DNA of 26,755 nucleotides from contig JAYEFL010000338.1 of NCBI GenBank assembly GCA_034658635.1, positions 1-26,755 on the forward strand, written 5' to 3'. This DNA comes from JABHCC01 sp034658635. GTDB lineage: Bacteria; Bacteroidota; Bacteroidia; Bacteroidales; UBA12481. Of this stretch, positions 1-8,232 are shown piece by piece (position 1 is the first letter of the stretch; each line of letters opens with the position of its first letter). The position numbers and the translations under genes were made by a program. The notes under the pieces are model-generated. The model made no database searches, was not told where the DNA came from, and worked only from the letters and a program-made list of their open reading frames with translations.

Positions 1-75
1 GGTCAGAGCTTCATTATTGCCCTCCTTGATCTGCTTAAGTGTAATCTTTGGTTGTGGGTTTTTCTTTGTATCCAT
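1..75 (-). CDS. Probable ECF-type RNA polymerase sigma factor, N-terminus only
   Basis: A reading frame starts with ATG at position 75 on the minus strand and runs off the window edge. Its 25 codons read MDTKKNPQPKITLKQIKEG followed by NNEALT. The pattern of a basic N-terminus and then a helix with IKEGNNEAL resembles the start of region 2 in extracytoplasmic-function sigma-70 factors, whose opening helix often reads like IKEGDEEAF. That match is from memory and rests on very few residues, so the family call is tentative, but the frame itself looks coding. No Shine-Dalgarno sequence is visible, as is usual in Bacteroidota. The gene lies downstream, on the same strand, of a small peptide ORF and a hairpin at 131-156, so it probably has its own promoter between 76 and 130. 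Confidence 0.45.
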   Translation of the reverse strand, partial: MDTKKNPQPKITLKQIKEGNNEALT

Positions 76-130
76 TTATTTCAATAGACAATCCAATCCA
101 AACATACAAAAGCGATCAAAGAAATCCAAC

Positions 131-169
131 CCCACCAATGCAATATTTATGGTGGGATTGATTTTTTTT
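131..169. terminator. Hairpin with T-run, candidate terminator
   Basis: CCCACCA (131-137) pairs perfectly with TGGTGGG (150-156) across a 12-nt loop, with imperfect pairing outside the core (AATCC... with ...ATTGATT). Eight T residues (162-169) follow on the plus strand. Read on the minus strand, the hairpin comes 22 nt after the stop codon of the small Gly/Pro-rich ORF and before the sigma-factor start, where it could end the small transcript. The T-run is on the plus-strand side, so the hairpin may act in both directions or mainly on plus-strand transcripts. Confidence 0.4.
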
Positions 170-177
170 GATGAACG

Positions 178-285
178 TCAGCCGCCACCATTTCCAGGGT
201 CTGGATCCGGAGGAGGTGGTGGTGGCGGAGGGGGATTTGCAGTGTCGCCATCTCCACCACCCCTGACGGAAAAGGATTCTTGCAT
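178..285 (-). CDS. Small Gly/Pro-rich peptide, possible frameshifted precursor peptide
   Basis: This 35-residue minus-strand ORF starts at ATG 285 and reads MQESFSVRGGGDGDTAN, then nine consecutive prolines, then DPDPGNGGG and stop. A short leader-like stretch, a double/triple glycine and a low-complexity tail recall Bacteroidota precursor peptides with a GG leader, but no family can be named. A second in-register start exists at ATG 338 (MDKHFEPEKK...) in another frame. A run of nine A on this strand (308-316 on the plus strand) separates the two frames, and one extra A would join them into one peptide of about 53 residues. It could be a slippage-expressed gene, a decayed gene, a sequencing indel, or chance. 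A hairpin follows the stop. No modification or export genes are visible nearby. Confidence 0.3.
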   Translation of the reverse strand: MQESFSVRGGGDGDTANPPPPPPPPPDPDPGNGGG

Positions 286-398
286 TGTAAGGGTCCTGAT
301 CTCCCTGTTTTTTTTTCAGGTTCAAAGTGCTTGTCCATTGTAGTATAGATTTAATTAAACATTAGGACTATCACTTGTTTACCAGTTTAAAAGCTTTG

Positions 399-460
399 AC
401 CTTAATGGATTTTGAGACATTTATTAAAAAATGAAGAAAGTTGGTTAAATCCATTAAGGT
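399..460. repeat. Perfect 14-bp inverted repeat, 34-bp spacer
   Basis: ACCTTAATGGATTT at 399-412 is the exact reverse complement of AAATCCATTAAGGT at 447-460. The pair lies 13 bp before the best start (ATG 474) of the truncated NusG-like gene. It could form a leader hairpin, be a dimeric operator, or be the remains of recombination sites. The flanking bases do not extend the match. The 34-bp spacer contains no recognisable promoter. Confidence 0.7.
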
Positions 461-473
461 GTATCGATCTGGA

Positions 474-677
474 ATGGTATATAAGTATATGATTGATCAC
501 AAATATTGCTGGTATGCTTTAAAGACAAGCTACCAAGCTGAAATGAAATGTATTGATTTCTTAACTGACAATGGAATTAAGTGCTTCACACCATGGGAGT
601 ATTCTTTTAGGAAATGGACTGACCGAATCAAAAGAAATCAAGACCTGCTTGGTAGAGGGGATACACTGAACAATTAG
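474..677 (+). pseudogene. Truncated NusG-like (UpxY-type) antiterminator fragment
   Basis: From ATG 474 this frame encodes 67 residues. The core CWYALKTSYQAEMKCIDFL and the following GIKCFTPWEYSFRKWTDRIKR match the opening of the NGN domain of NusG-family antiterminators of Bacteroidota, which begin WYALYTKPR...EKKVAE.L...GIEVYLP...RQWSDRKK. Family members are about 160-180 residues and end in a KOW domain. Here the frame stops at TAG 675 right after the first beta-alpha-beta unit, so the rest of NGN and all of KOW are missing. The neighbouring genes are not a polysaccharide locus, which suggests a stranded remnant. A TTG at 441 would add 11 residues without similarity. It is probably non-functional, although a mini-NGN with a regulatory role cannot be excluded. 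Confidence 0.6.
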
Positions 678-896
678 AAGACCTTTAATTTTACATTTGA
701 TGATAAAACGAACAAAGTTTTTGACTATTAGCTGGAATTTATAAAGTTTCATCGAGCTAATAAATTCTGGCTATAACCGTGTAATGTAAATACATTATAA
801 ACTCTGGTGAAAAAAGACAGGCTCAAATTAGAGGCCTCAAGAATGTGATTTTTGATAAAAATCACCAATATTTTAGAATTTAAAAATGGTAACAAA

Positions 897-1919
897 ATGA
901 AAAAGATTAGATCAAGACCATTCATTTTATTAAACTTAATTATAATTAGCATAGCTATATCTTTGAGTTCTTGCTCAAAGCATGAACTTTCTACAGATTC
1001 AATTAGTGATCACTCTACAGTTCCAATTTTTAAAAGTGGAATATCACTCATGGACTATAGCAAAGCAATTTTCTCATTATCCTATGAAGAAAGGATCGCA
1101 TGGGAAGATTCACATGGATACCGATCTTTTGGAAGTATTTGCGAAGAATTGTATTTGTCAATTGATCCAGCAGATTTTAAGAGTATTCAAGAAGTCAAGC
1201 AATTTGTGTCCAAGCACAGTAAATATCTTCAACTCATAGAAGATGAGGACGGAAGGTTAACTCTTGAGGTGGTGGACTATAAGAACCCTTATCGCTACAT
1301 GATGAACAAGGATAAAATGTTTCAAATTGATAACTCTGCGTACAAAATCAGTGGAGATTACATATTGTCAACGGATGTTGGCAATATTGAAAAGTTACGG
1401 ACACAAGATGCTCAAAACCTGGATTTTTCTAATAAGGACGGAATAAAAGTTTGGAAGTATAATAACAACTTAGAAAATAATAGACTTAAAGATGCGACCT
1501 ATAATTACGGCACATCTTTAGATCCTCCTGCTAAAGAAACCAATGGGAATTATAGGACAAAAGTAGAGTTAGATGAGTATATGTGGGATAATTATGGAAC
1601 AATGATTTACACTCACTATTTGGTTCGAGCTTACAAATATGTTTGGCCTGTTTGGTATTGGAACACTCGCGATCTTACTGTTGAAGTGAAGGTTGCTGAA
1701 GACTATTATATTTCTCCAACCTGGGATCGATTTATCATGGAAGATGCACATACAGACTCAAAAACTGGCAATAATCTGTCGACGAATGTAGGAGAATACA
1801 TTGTTTCAGCGCCGGGATCAGTACCTCACATTCATCATTGGGGTGGGTATTTCATTAAAGCAACATCAGACAAAACTGATGACGTAGTTGCCCAAGAAAA
1901 CGCTGGATATTTCTGGTAA
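897..1919 (+). CDS. Lipoprotein of unknown function
   Basis: The gene encodes 340 residues. I chose ATG 897 because it begins a clear lipoprotein signal: MKKIRSRPF, a hydrophobic stretch (LLNLIIISIAI) and the lipobox LSSC with the acylated cysteine near residue 26. An earlier alternative start at 852 has no signal logic. The mature protein is rich in aromatic residues and Asn/Asp. Notable segments are a Trp/Tyr-rich stretch (YVWPVWYWN), a DNYGTMIYTHYLV stretch and a terminal PHIHHWGGYF cluster that could bind metal. No catalytic motif or known domain is recognised with confidence. The sequence has some likeness to Bacteroides lipoproteins of the DUF4848 kind, but I cannot verify this. It is monocistronic, with 235 bp of unremarkable DNA before the next gene, and is predicted to be anchored in the outer or inner membrane facing the periplasm or cell surface. 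Confidence 0.75.
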   Translation: MKKIRSRPFILLNLIIISIAISLSSCSKHELSTDSISDHSTVPIFKSGISLMDYSKAIFSLSYEERIAWEDSHGYRSFGSICEELYLSIDPADFKSIQEVKQFVSKHSKYLQLIEDEDGRLTLEVVDYKNPYRYMMNKDKMFQIDNSAYKISGDYILSTDVGNIEKLRTQDAQNLDFSNKDGIKVWKYNNNLENNRLKDATYNYGTSLDPPAKETNGNYRTKVELDEYMWDNYGTMIYTHYLVRAYKYVWPVWYWNTRDLTVEVKVAEDYYISPTWDRFIMEDAHTDSKTGNNLSTNVGEYIVSAPGSVPHIHHWGGYFIKATSDKTDDVVAQENAGYFW

Positions 1920-2154
1920 AAATTGTTTCTATCTCAAACCTACAATGTGATTCGTAGTGGCGAAGTTTATGAGAATTAGTTTTATACAAATATTGAAGCT
2001 CAAATGATTGAAAAAGGGAGTATTCTAAAGAACTTTGGAAGGCCAATTTGAAACTTACAAAGCAATGCTTAATTTTAGATCCTTTATTAAGAAAGAATTT
2101 TAGCTATTCCGAACTTATATTATCACAGTTTTTTAAATACCATCTACCTTTATA

Positions 2155-3075
2155 ATGAAATATATGAAAAAGATGTCAAATTATATATCTATCATTGTTT
2201 TGTTGGCCATGATCTCCTTTTTGGGATGCAAAGATTTAGTCAATGAAAATTTTGAAGCTGTTGATCCTGTTCAAGTAGTCAATTCATTTCTTATTCAGGA
2301 CAGTGCCGTGAAAATTCATGTATCAATGATAAGGGGACTAGATGATAAAGAAATTGAATTGATTTCTAATGCGAATGTCTTTCTTATAGTAGATGGTGAA
2401 TGGACAGAAAAGTTGTCATATCATTTTGACGGGTATTATAAAGGGCTCACCATTGTTGAAGCAGGAAGGAAATATTCTTGTGTAGTTGAGTTAAACGGAT
2501 TTAAAGAAATTTTCTGCGAAGACTCAATCCCATTTCCATACGAGCTAACAGGTATCGAACACATTAATAATGCTGCGATAAATTATGAGGGGATCAAGAT
2601 CCCTGCAATTGAGTTTACTTTTAAAAATGAACCAAATGAAGTACGATATGGTCAATTCGTAATTCATTTGCTAACCAATCAGGGAACTGAATATGAAAGC
2701 TGGCGTAAGGGATTTATTCAGGAAACAGTTGATCCGGTATTACTATCTGAAGGTTTGAATATCCAGGTCTTCAGTAATGAAAATATAACAGGTAATGAGT
2801 ATACCATGCATGTAAATTATAATACGGGATCATCCAGTTGTGGGGATGATAGTTGTTGGGTAGAATTGTACCCTGTTGTTTTTGAGCTAAGATCAATCTC
2901 AGAGAACTATTACAACTATCTCAGACAGCTGAAATTATATGAGAAAGGAAGATTCCCGGATTTTGGAGGGCTCTCCTATGGGGTATTTCCATTGCATTCT
3001 AATGTTTCAAACGGGTATGGCATTTTTGCAGGATACTCTACTGTTTATACAGATACGATTTTTCCGAATCAATAA
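2155..3075 (+). CDS. DUF4249 family lipoprotein, TonB-receptor partner
   Basis: The gene encodes 306 residues with an N-terminal signal (MKYMKKMSNYISIIVLLAMISF) and lipobox LGC, giving an acylated cysteine near residue 25. The mature part starts with a polar linker and then VVNSFLIQDSAVKIHVSM, the first strand pattern typical of DUF4249 proteins. Later segments NANVFLIVDGEW, GYYKGLTIVEAGRKYSCVVEL and the late NYYNYLRQL helix also fit. DUF4249 proteins are lipoproteins encoded next to TonB-dependent receptors in Bacteroidota and are thought to work with them in uptake; the substrate is unknown. The TonB receptor start lies 16 bp downstream, so the two are almost surely co-transcribed. The paired cysteines in SSSCGDDSCW may form a disulfide. 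ATG 2164 is an alternative start. Confidence 0.82.
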   Translation: MKYMKKMSNYISIIVLLAMISFLGCKDLVNENFEAVDPVQVVNSFLIQDSAVKIHVSMIRGLDDKEIELISNANVFLIVDGEWTEKLSYHFDGYYKGLTIVEAGRKYSCVVELNGFKEIFCEDSIPFPYELTGIEHINNAAINYEGIKIPAIEFTFKNEPNEVRYGQFVIHLLTNQGTEYESWRKGFIQETVDPVLLSEGLNIQVFSNENITGNEYTMHVNYNTGSSSCGDDSCWVELYPVVFELRSISENYYNYLRQLKLYEKGRFPDFGGLSYGVFPLHSNVSNGYGIFAGYSTVYTDTIFPNQ

Positions 3076-3091
3076 GGCTAGACAAATTAAT

Positions 3092-5998
3092 ATGATGAAG
3101 AGGAGCGTTTTTATAATCATGCTGTTGGTAATTGGAACTCTAAGTATGGCCCAATCAATTGTATGTGGATTTATACAGGATAAAACTTCTGGAGAAAGAC
3201 TTATTGGGGCAACAATTCACAATTCAGAAACCTTGAACGGAGCAATAACTGATCAGAACGGATACTTCTCGCTTTCGATTAACACTCCTGTCACATTGAA
3301 AATTTCATTTGTAGGGTATAAGGTTCAAACCTTATCATTAAGTCAAGCTAATGATACTATTATTGATGTCTTGTTAGAACCGTCCATAGAGATGGATGAA
3401 GTTGTTATTAAATGGGTGAGAGCTCAGTTGGCAAGTATGAATACAATGAACGGTAAGGAATTAGCCTCCATTCCTTCATTAAGTGGTAAACCTGATATAA
3501 TGAAAAGCATACAGTTACTACCAGGTATAACTTCCCCAGATGAAGGTACAAGCCTAATTCTGGTTCGAGGGGGTGATCCAGGTCAGAACCTCTATCTTTT
3601 TGATGGTGTCTCTGTAATTTACGTAAACCATTTGGGTGGATTTATGTCTGTGTTTAATCCAGACATTATAAATTCCATTGATGTGTTCAAAGGAGGATTT
3701 CCCGCTAGATATGGTGGAAGACTATCATCAGTATTGGACATTACCCAGCGTGATGGAAACATAAAAGAATACAAAGCATCTTTATCGATTGGGATTACAG
3801 ATGGTTCATTTAGTATTGAAGGTCCGGGAGGACTGAAGAATTCATCTTTTATTGTTTCCGGTAGAAAGACTTTTATTGATGCCTTAATGGCTGGTTTTCT
3901 TGCTATTGATAAAGGAAGTGATTTTATCGCGTATTATGGCTTTTATGATGTTAACGCAAAGTATACCTGGAAACCTAATTCTCGAAATAGTGTTCATGTA
4001 AATTTATATCAGGGTGATGATTATTTTAATTATCACACTTATTATAAGAACAATGATGAAATTGAAAAAACCCTATACTCCAATAAATGGGGGAATTGGT
4101 TTAGTTCTATCCAGTGGAAAAATCTGATATCCCATAAACTATTTATGACTAGCAGCCTGTCTTTTACACGATACAGACTTAGGCATTTGAACGATTTTGA
4201 AAGGGAGACATCGAACGGATCAGAGACATTTACATGGAATTATTTATCATCGGTTTCTGATTTGATGTTCCAAACAAATTTTAGAATTAAGCTGATGAAT
4301 GGATGGACAACAAACATTGGATTGCAGTCGTCCTCAAAGAATTATGTTCCCAACCAAACTATTCAAAGTAATACTCGGAGTATTCAAGATACAGGGCACA
4401 TTCAGATTTTTGAAACAGCTTTATATGGTGAGAATGTGTTTGAATTTTCAAATTGGATTAAAGCGAAAATTGGTCTTCGGATACCTACCTATATAAATGG
4501 AAGTTATAGCAGTTTGACAGTGGAGCCGAGAGTGTCTTTTGATTTACGGTTTGCTGAAAATCAACACTTAGTGTGTGATTATATGAAGGTTACACAGCCT
4601 ACTCACTTATTAATAACTCAGGGTTCTTTATTCAACAATGAGGTTTGGATTCCCGCTGATGAAAATATAGCTCCAGCCAAAAGTACTCAATATAGTATCT
4701 CGTGGCTTGGTTCATTTTATGATGCTAAGTATCAGACAGAGATAACGGCATTTTCAAAGAGCATGACCAATTTGTCAACTTATAAGGAAGGCTTCTCAAA
4801 CTTAATGGGGGATGGAAACTGGCGATCAAAGATTGTTGGTGAAGGAATGGGAACATCCAAAGGAGTTGAGTTTATCGGACGTAAAACAACAGGTGATTGG
4901 ACAGGTTTCCTGAGTTATTCTTTTTCCAAAACAACAAGGCAATATCCAGATATCAATAATGGATTAGAATACATTTACGATTATCATCGCCCTCATGTAT
5001 TTAGCATAAACCTTAACAAGAAGATCAACACTCAATGGACCGCTAATCTCAGTTGGATATATCAAACCGGGAAACCATTCACTCCGGTTATTGCAAGACA
5101 GTATACTTTGAATCCTGACAAAAGCAATAGTGGTTATCCTCAATATTATGAGACCTTACTATACGGTGATAGAAACAGTGCTAATATGCGAGATTATCAC
5201 CGGCTGGATATTGGACTCAGATATGAAACAATAAGTAAGCGAAACAGAAAAACAATCTGGACTTTCTCCGTATATAACTTATATAACCGCAAAAATCCAA
5301 TCTATTATTTTTATGATACCAGCGGTAGAAACGGGATTGAGAATCCTATGAATCTGGCTGCTTTCAAGCCAACGAACTTATACCAGATGAGTTACTTCCC
5401 GGTCATTCCTTCAGTTTCGTACAAAGTCTTTTTTGAGAAACCTGGTACTAAAGACCAAAAAATAAATAAATATAATCAACCTGATATTCAAAATAGTAGC
5501 AAATGGATCATTCAGGCCAACTATGGTAAGATTGATGGGTTATTACTAAACCGTAATAATATACTCCTGATTGGTGTGCCTCATATTCAGCTAGTTGGGC
5601 TGTATCGTATTCTGCCATTTTTAGATCTAGGATTATCTATTGGAGGGAGTGAAAAATCATATCCAATATCTTTAGGACCAATCACTCCTGAAAATACGAT
5701 AAATGCTATTCACCCTTATATAGGTATAAAAGGGCAGATTCATCCTTTGCAGATGATATCAAAAAAAAATGATCCTGCTTTTGATATATATTGTTTCTCC
5801 AATTATGGAGGTCCCATAGTAATTAGACTTCCAAATATTTATAAATCTGAAGAAGGCTATAATCCAAAATTTGGATTTGGTGTAGGTATCGCTTTCAATT
5901 TCTGGAAGTCTCTTGGAGTATTTGCTGAATACCAATATACCAACCCGAAACCAGGGAAAATTCCAACTCTACGGTATGGGTGCCTTGTAAGATTTTAG
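3092..5998 (+). CDS. TonB-dependent receptor with CarboxypepD_reg-like N-terminus and C-terminal extension
   Basis: The gene encodes 968 residues. ATG 3092 (MMKRSVFIIMLLVIGTLSMAQS) begins a signal peptide; the frame is open farther upstream but inside the DUF4249 gene. Residues about 23-105 form a carboxypeptidase-regulatory-like domain (GERLIGATIHNSE, NGYFSLSI, FVGYK). The plug follows (about 120-240) with RGGDPGQNLYLFDGV and GGFPARYGGRLSSVLDI, both classic plug motifs, and then a 22-strand type barrel rich in aromatics. A usual end of such barrels, PSVSYKVFFEKP, is reached near residue 784, but about 180 residues follow without a stop. This extra part has amphipathic strands and ends ...TLRYGCLVRF with a terminal Phe, like an outer-membrane barrel. 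The receptor takes up an unknown substrate across the outer membrane using TonB energy, with the upstream DUF4249 lipoprotein. Confidence 0.9.
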   Translation: MMKRSVFIIMLLVIGTLSMAQSIVCGFIQDKTSGERLIGATIHNSETLNGAITDQNGYFSLSINTPVTLKISFVGYKVQTLSLSQANDTIIDVLLEPSIEMDEVVIKWVRAQLASMNTMNGKELASIPSLSGKPDIMKSIQLLPGITSPDEGTSLILVRGGDPGQNLYLFDGVSVIYVNHLGGFMSVFNPDIINSIDVFKGGFPARYGGRLSSVLDITQRDGNIKEYKASLSIGITDGSFSIEGPGGLKNSSFIVSGRKTFIDALMAGFLAIDKGSDFIAYYGFYDVNAKYTWKPNSRNSVHVNLYQGDDYFNYHTYYKNNDEIEKTLYSNKWGNWFSSIQWKNLISHKLFMTSSLSFTRYRLRHLNDFERETSNGSETFTWNYLSSVSDLMFQTNFRIKLMNGWTTNIGLQSSSKNYVPNQTIQSNTRSIQDTGHIQIFETALYGENVFEFSNWIKAKIGLRIPTYINGSYSSLTVEPRVSFDLRFAENQHLVCDYMKVTQPTHLLITQGSLFNNEVWIPADENIAPAKSTQYSISWLGSFYDAKYQTEITAFSKSMTNLSTYKEGFSNLMGDGNWRSKIVGEGMGTSKGVEFIGRKTTGDWTGFLSYSFSKTTRQYPDINNGLEYIYDYHRPHVFSINLNKKINTQWTANLSWIYQTGKPFTPVIARQYTLNPDKSNSGYPQYYETLLYGDRNSANMRDYHRLDIGLRYETISKRNRKTIWTFSVYNLYNRKNPIYYFYDTSGRNGIENPMNLAAFKPTNLYQMSYFPVIPSVSYKVFFEKPGTKDQKINKYNQPDIQNSSKWIIQANYGKIDGLLLNRNNILLIGVPHIQLVGLYRILPFLDLGLSIGGSEKSYPISLGPITPENTINAIHPYIGIKGQIHPLQMISKKNDPAFDIYCFSNYGGPIVIRLPNIYKSEEGYNPKFGFGVGIAFNFWKSLGVFAEYQYTNPKPGKIPTLRYGCLVRF

Positions 5999-6108
5999 TA
6001 ATTTGAGAGAGGTGCATTTCCCTTAATCTGTGTTTTATGATTCTTACCCCGACTGTTACACCTTTGCTCCATGCACAAGAACAGAAAGCAACATAATGTC
6101 TCACTAAC

Positions 6109-6285
6109 TCAGCTCCCTCCCGAACGCTTAGTTTTATATCCTGCTGCAACTAATAGCTGAACAATCTTATCCCGGAAGTCACCCTGAATGAGGATTTCAC
6201 CATCTTTAACACTGCCACCCACACCGCATTTGGTTTTAAGCAATTTTCCAAGATCTTTCAGATCGTCCTGGGTAGTTGATTTCAC
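6109..6285 (-). pseudogene. 3' fragment of SUI1-like gene (duplicate)
   Basis: On the minus strand this stretch reads ...DDLKDLGKLLKTKCGVGGSV followed by KDGEILIQGDFRDKIVQLLV and AAGYKTKRSGGS, then stop. It matches the last 57 or so residues of the intact SUI1-like gene at 8472-8819 almost residue for residue (for example KEGEIL there, KDGEIL here). Nucleotide identity is roughly four in five by eye, with mostly silent changes. The N-terminal half, including the start codon region, is missing. A GTG at 6285 could serve as start, but the frame runs back only to a TGA near 6325 and the extra residues have no similarity. The pattern of silent changes suggests the sequence was once under protein-level selection or diverged before truncation. 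It is in the same orientation as the intact gene. Confidence 0.8.
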
Positions 6286-6364
6286 AGAACATATTTGAGC
6301 AAAAATATTACTATCATCATTGATTCAAAAAAAAATGGTTATATCTAAAAATAAACAAACCACA

Positions 6365-7534
6365 ATGAAACTTTTGTCTGTTATCGTTTTTGTTGTTTCC
6401 TTATTATCTGTCTCATGTTCATCAATCCCTGAGTCAGAGCAGGGAATATCAACCATGAATCCTATAGAAATAAATTTGAGTAGGGGCAGCACAAAAACAT
6501 CACATAATCTATCTGAAATAATTGAATTCAGGGATGTTATACAACTTGAATCAAATGAGGATGCATTTATAAAAGAAGCTTCAAAAATTATTTTCAACGG
6601 TAGCAACATTTACATTTTGGACCAAATTCAAGACAAGTTGTTTATTTTCAACATTAATGGCAATTTTATATCCCAAATTCTGACTAGAGGTAAGGGGCCA
6701 GGTGAAATAATTAATGCTTCTGGTTTTGAATTAGACAGAATCAATCAAGAATTAATAGTTTCATCTCTAGAAAGAAAAGAATTATTAGTTTTCTCCACAA
6801 ATGGTGAATTCAAGCGCTCACACTATATTCATAGTAATTCAAGGTACTTTACGTCCTTGGACGAAAGTAAGTTTTGTTTTTTTGTTGGTTATTACGATTC
6901 CTCTTTTCATAATCTTCGTATTACTGACAAAACAGGGGAAACTATAAAATACGGATTTCCATTCCCGGAAAATTTATCTTCAATGCATTTTTCTTTTTCT
7001 GGGTATTTAACGAAAAACAATGAAGGTGCTCTGTACAATGATGCATGTTCAAATGATATATATCAAATTGTAAAAAATGGGGATGCTTATCTCAAGTATA
7101 GAATCGTTTTTGATGGAAAAACCTGGCCAGAAAATAAAAAGTATGACTTTATGAATTTTTATATGGAGCTTAATAAAATGGAATTATGCTTCATTAAAAC
7201 CAATTATATGGAAACACGAAAAGGAATGATTATTCCATATCAAGCAGGTAAGAAAATAGAAAAGGCCTTTTATAATCGCAATACTGGTGACGTTTTTATA
7301 GTAAATCAAAACTTGGTAAAAGATGTTTTTTTTCCGACTCTATCCAATCCAGTAGGAGTGACTGAAAGTGATGATTTCATCTCGACAGTCGATCCTCTCC
7401 CATTAAAAGAACGCCTACTACAGGAAGCTTCCGATCATAAGGCCTTCTTGATCGATTCCTTAGTATTAGATAAAATAATGTGTTCATCTGAGAATAATTC
7501 TAATTTAGTCATAGTAACTTACAATTTCATATGA
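6365..7534 (+). CDS. 6-bladed beta-propeller lipoprotein
   Basis: The gene encodes 389 residues from ATG 6365, which starts a clear lipoprotein signal (MKLLSVIVFVVSLLSVSC, cysteine at 18). The frame is open upstream but adds only a polar lysine-rich tail. The body has the hallmarks of the Bacteroidota 6-bladed beta-propeller family (DUF5128-like): IQLESNEDAFIKEASKIIF, then blade-like repeats NIYILDQIQDKLFIFNINGNF, the conserved ILTRGKGPGEI, and ELIVSSLERKELLVFSTNGEF. These proteins are exported NHL-like propellers with unknown ligands, presumably binding or scaffolding at the cell surface. The gene stands alone on the plus strand between a SUI1 pseudogene and a truncated rhodanese, both on the minus strand. 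No operon partner is seen. Confidence 0.82.
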   Translation: MKLLSVIVFVVSLLSVSCSSIPESEQGISTMNPIEINLSRGSTKTSHNLSEIIEFRDVIQLESNEDAFIKEASKIIFNGSNIYILDQIQDKLFIFNINGNFISQILTRGKGPGEIINASGFELDRINQELIVSSLERKELLVFSTNGEFKRSHYIHSNSRYFTSLDESKFCFFVGYYDSSFHNLRITDKTGETIKYGFPFPENLSSMHFSFSGYLTKNNEGALYNDACSNDIYQIVKNGDAYLKYRIVFDGKTWPENKKYDFMNFYMELNKMELCFIKTNYMETRKGMIIPYQAGKKIEKAFYNRNTGDVFIVNQNLVKDVFFPTLSNPVGVTESDDFISTVDPLPLKERLLQEASDHKAFLIDSLVLDKIMCSSENNSNLVIVTYNFI

Positions 7535-7725
7535 TGTAGTGGTAATTAGACAATCCGACACAAAAAGACAATCTAAAAGTCATTAACAATCGCATCTTTT
7601 CCCTTCATCAACATGATTTTGGAAATGAACTTTATAATACTCCCCTTTTTTCAACCACTGGGGTAGGTTATTAAGTGTATTTGTTTTTTTTCCTTAAACA
7701 CCTCTTTTTTCTTTTAACATACTCT

Positions 7726-8232
7726 CTAAGCTGCATATTCGTACCAGGTAATGCGGTAATGTGCATGGCAGATTACTGTTTTTCCTCCCTTATGTTCCGG
7801 TGGAATCCCACCCTCAATTATTGTTTTGATCCAGTCTGGATAAACCAATTGCTTGTACCTTTCTAATTTTTCTAAAGGTAAATCCTCATTTCCGGCCCAT
7901 TCTCCAATAAATTTATTGTAAACAAAAATATCCTGATAACCTGCTTTAATGAAAAACATAGCAACTGTCTGACTTTGTTCAGGTGTGTATCCGTAAATAA
8001 CAATCTGATGTTCGGGCAAAATATGTTTTGATCGAACTATTTCAATCCAGTCCATGTATTTTGTCCATTTGAGAGGTAATGATTTTGCCCCTTTTATATG
8101 TCCGCCCCTTAACTCCTTTTCAAGCTTCCATCCGTTGTATGCATCAACAGGACGAACATCCAGGATTTTCAGGTTCTTATTATCAATCAGAGCTACCAAT
8201 TTGTTGGTAGTTAATTCATTGATTCTTCCCAT
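7726..8232 (-). CDS. Rhodanese-like protein, truncated after first domain and lacking the catalytic Cys
   Basis: The gene encodes 168 residues. Residues 1-125 form a rhodanese fold: LVALIDNKNLKILDVRPVDAYNGW, RGGHIKGAKSLPL, and an active-site loop IVIYGYTPEQSQTVAMFF. In sulfurtransferases that loop starts with the catalytic Cys (as in VYC.G..S); here the position is Tyr/Gly, so sulfur transfer is unlikely. Residues 130-158 (LVYPDWIKTIIEGGIPPEHK, then VICHAHYR) look like the beginning of a second rhodanese domain in tandem thiosulfate sulfurtransferases, where HAHYR is followed by a GHIPGA motif. Instead the frame ends after RITWYEYAA, so the second domain is lost. The start overlaps the upstream mini-protein gene by 22 bp, which suggests translational coupling. 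It may be a structural or regulatory single domain, or a decaying gene. Confidence 0.78.
   Translation of the reverse strand: MGRINELTTNKLVALIDNKNLKILDVRPVDAYNGWKLEKELRGGHIKGAKSLPLKWTKYMDWIEIVRSKHILPEHQIVIYGYTPEQSQTVAMFFIKAGYQDIFVYNKFIGEWAGNEDLPLEKLERYKQLVYPDWIKTIIEGGIPPEHKGGKTVICHAHYRITWYEYAA

Noticed and set aside
17..343. 108-codon plus-strand frame with a poly-Gly stretch
   Set aside because: It reads antisense to the Gly/Pro-rich peptide ORF, and the poly-Gly comes from CCNCCN repeats on the other strand. No family resemblance.
5895..6149. Minus-strand 84-codon frame across the TonB receptor end
   Set aside because: It overlaps the receptor gene and the SUI1 pseudogene in other frames and shows no similarity.
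7583..7693. Short minus-strand frame ending in HFQNHVDEGKRCDC
   Set aside because: It looks mildly coding, but there is no start codon, it is not in the frame of the rhodanese, and no family is recognised. Perhaps a remnant.
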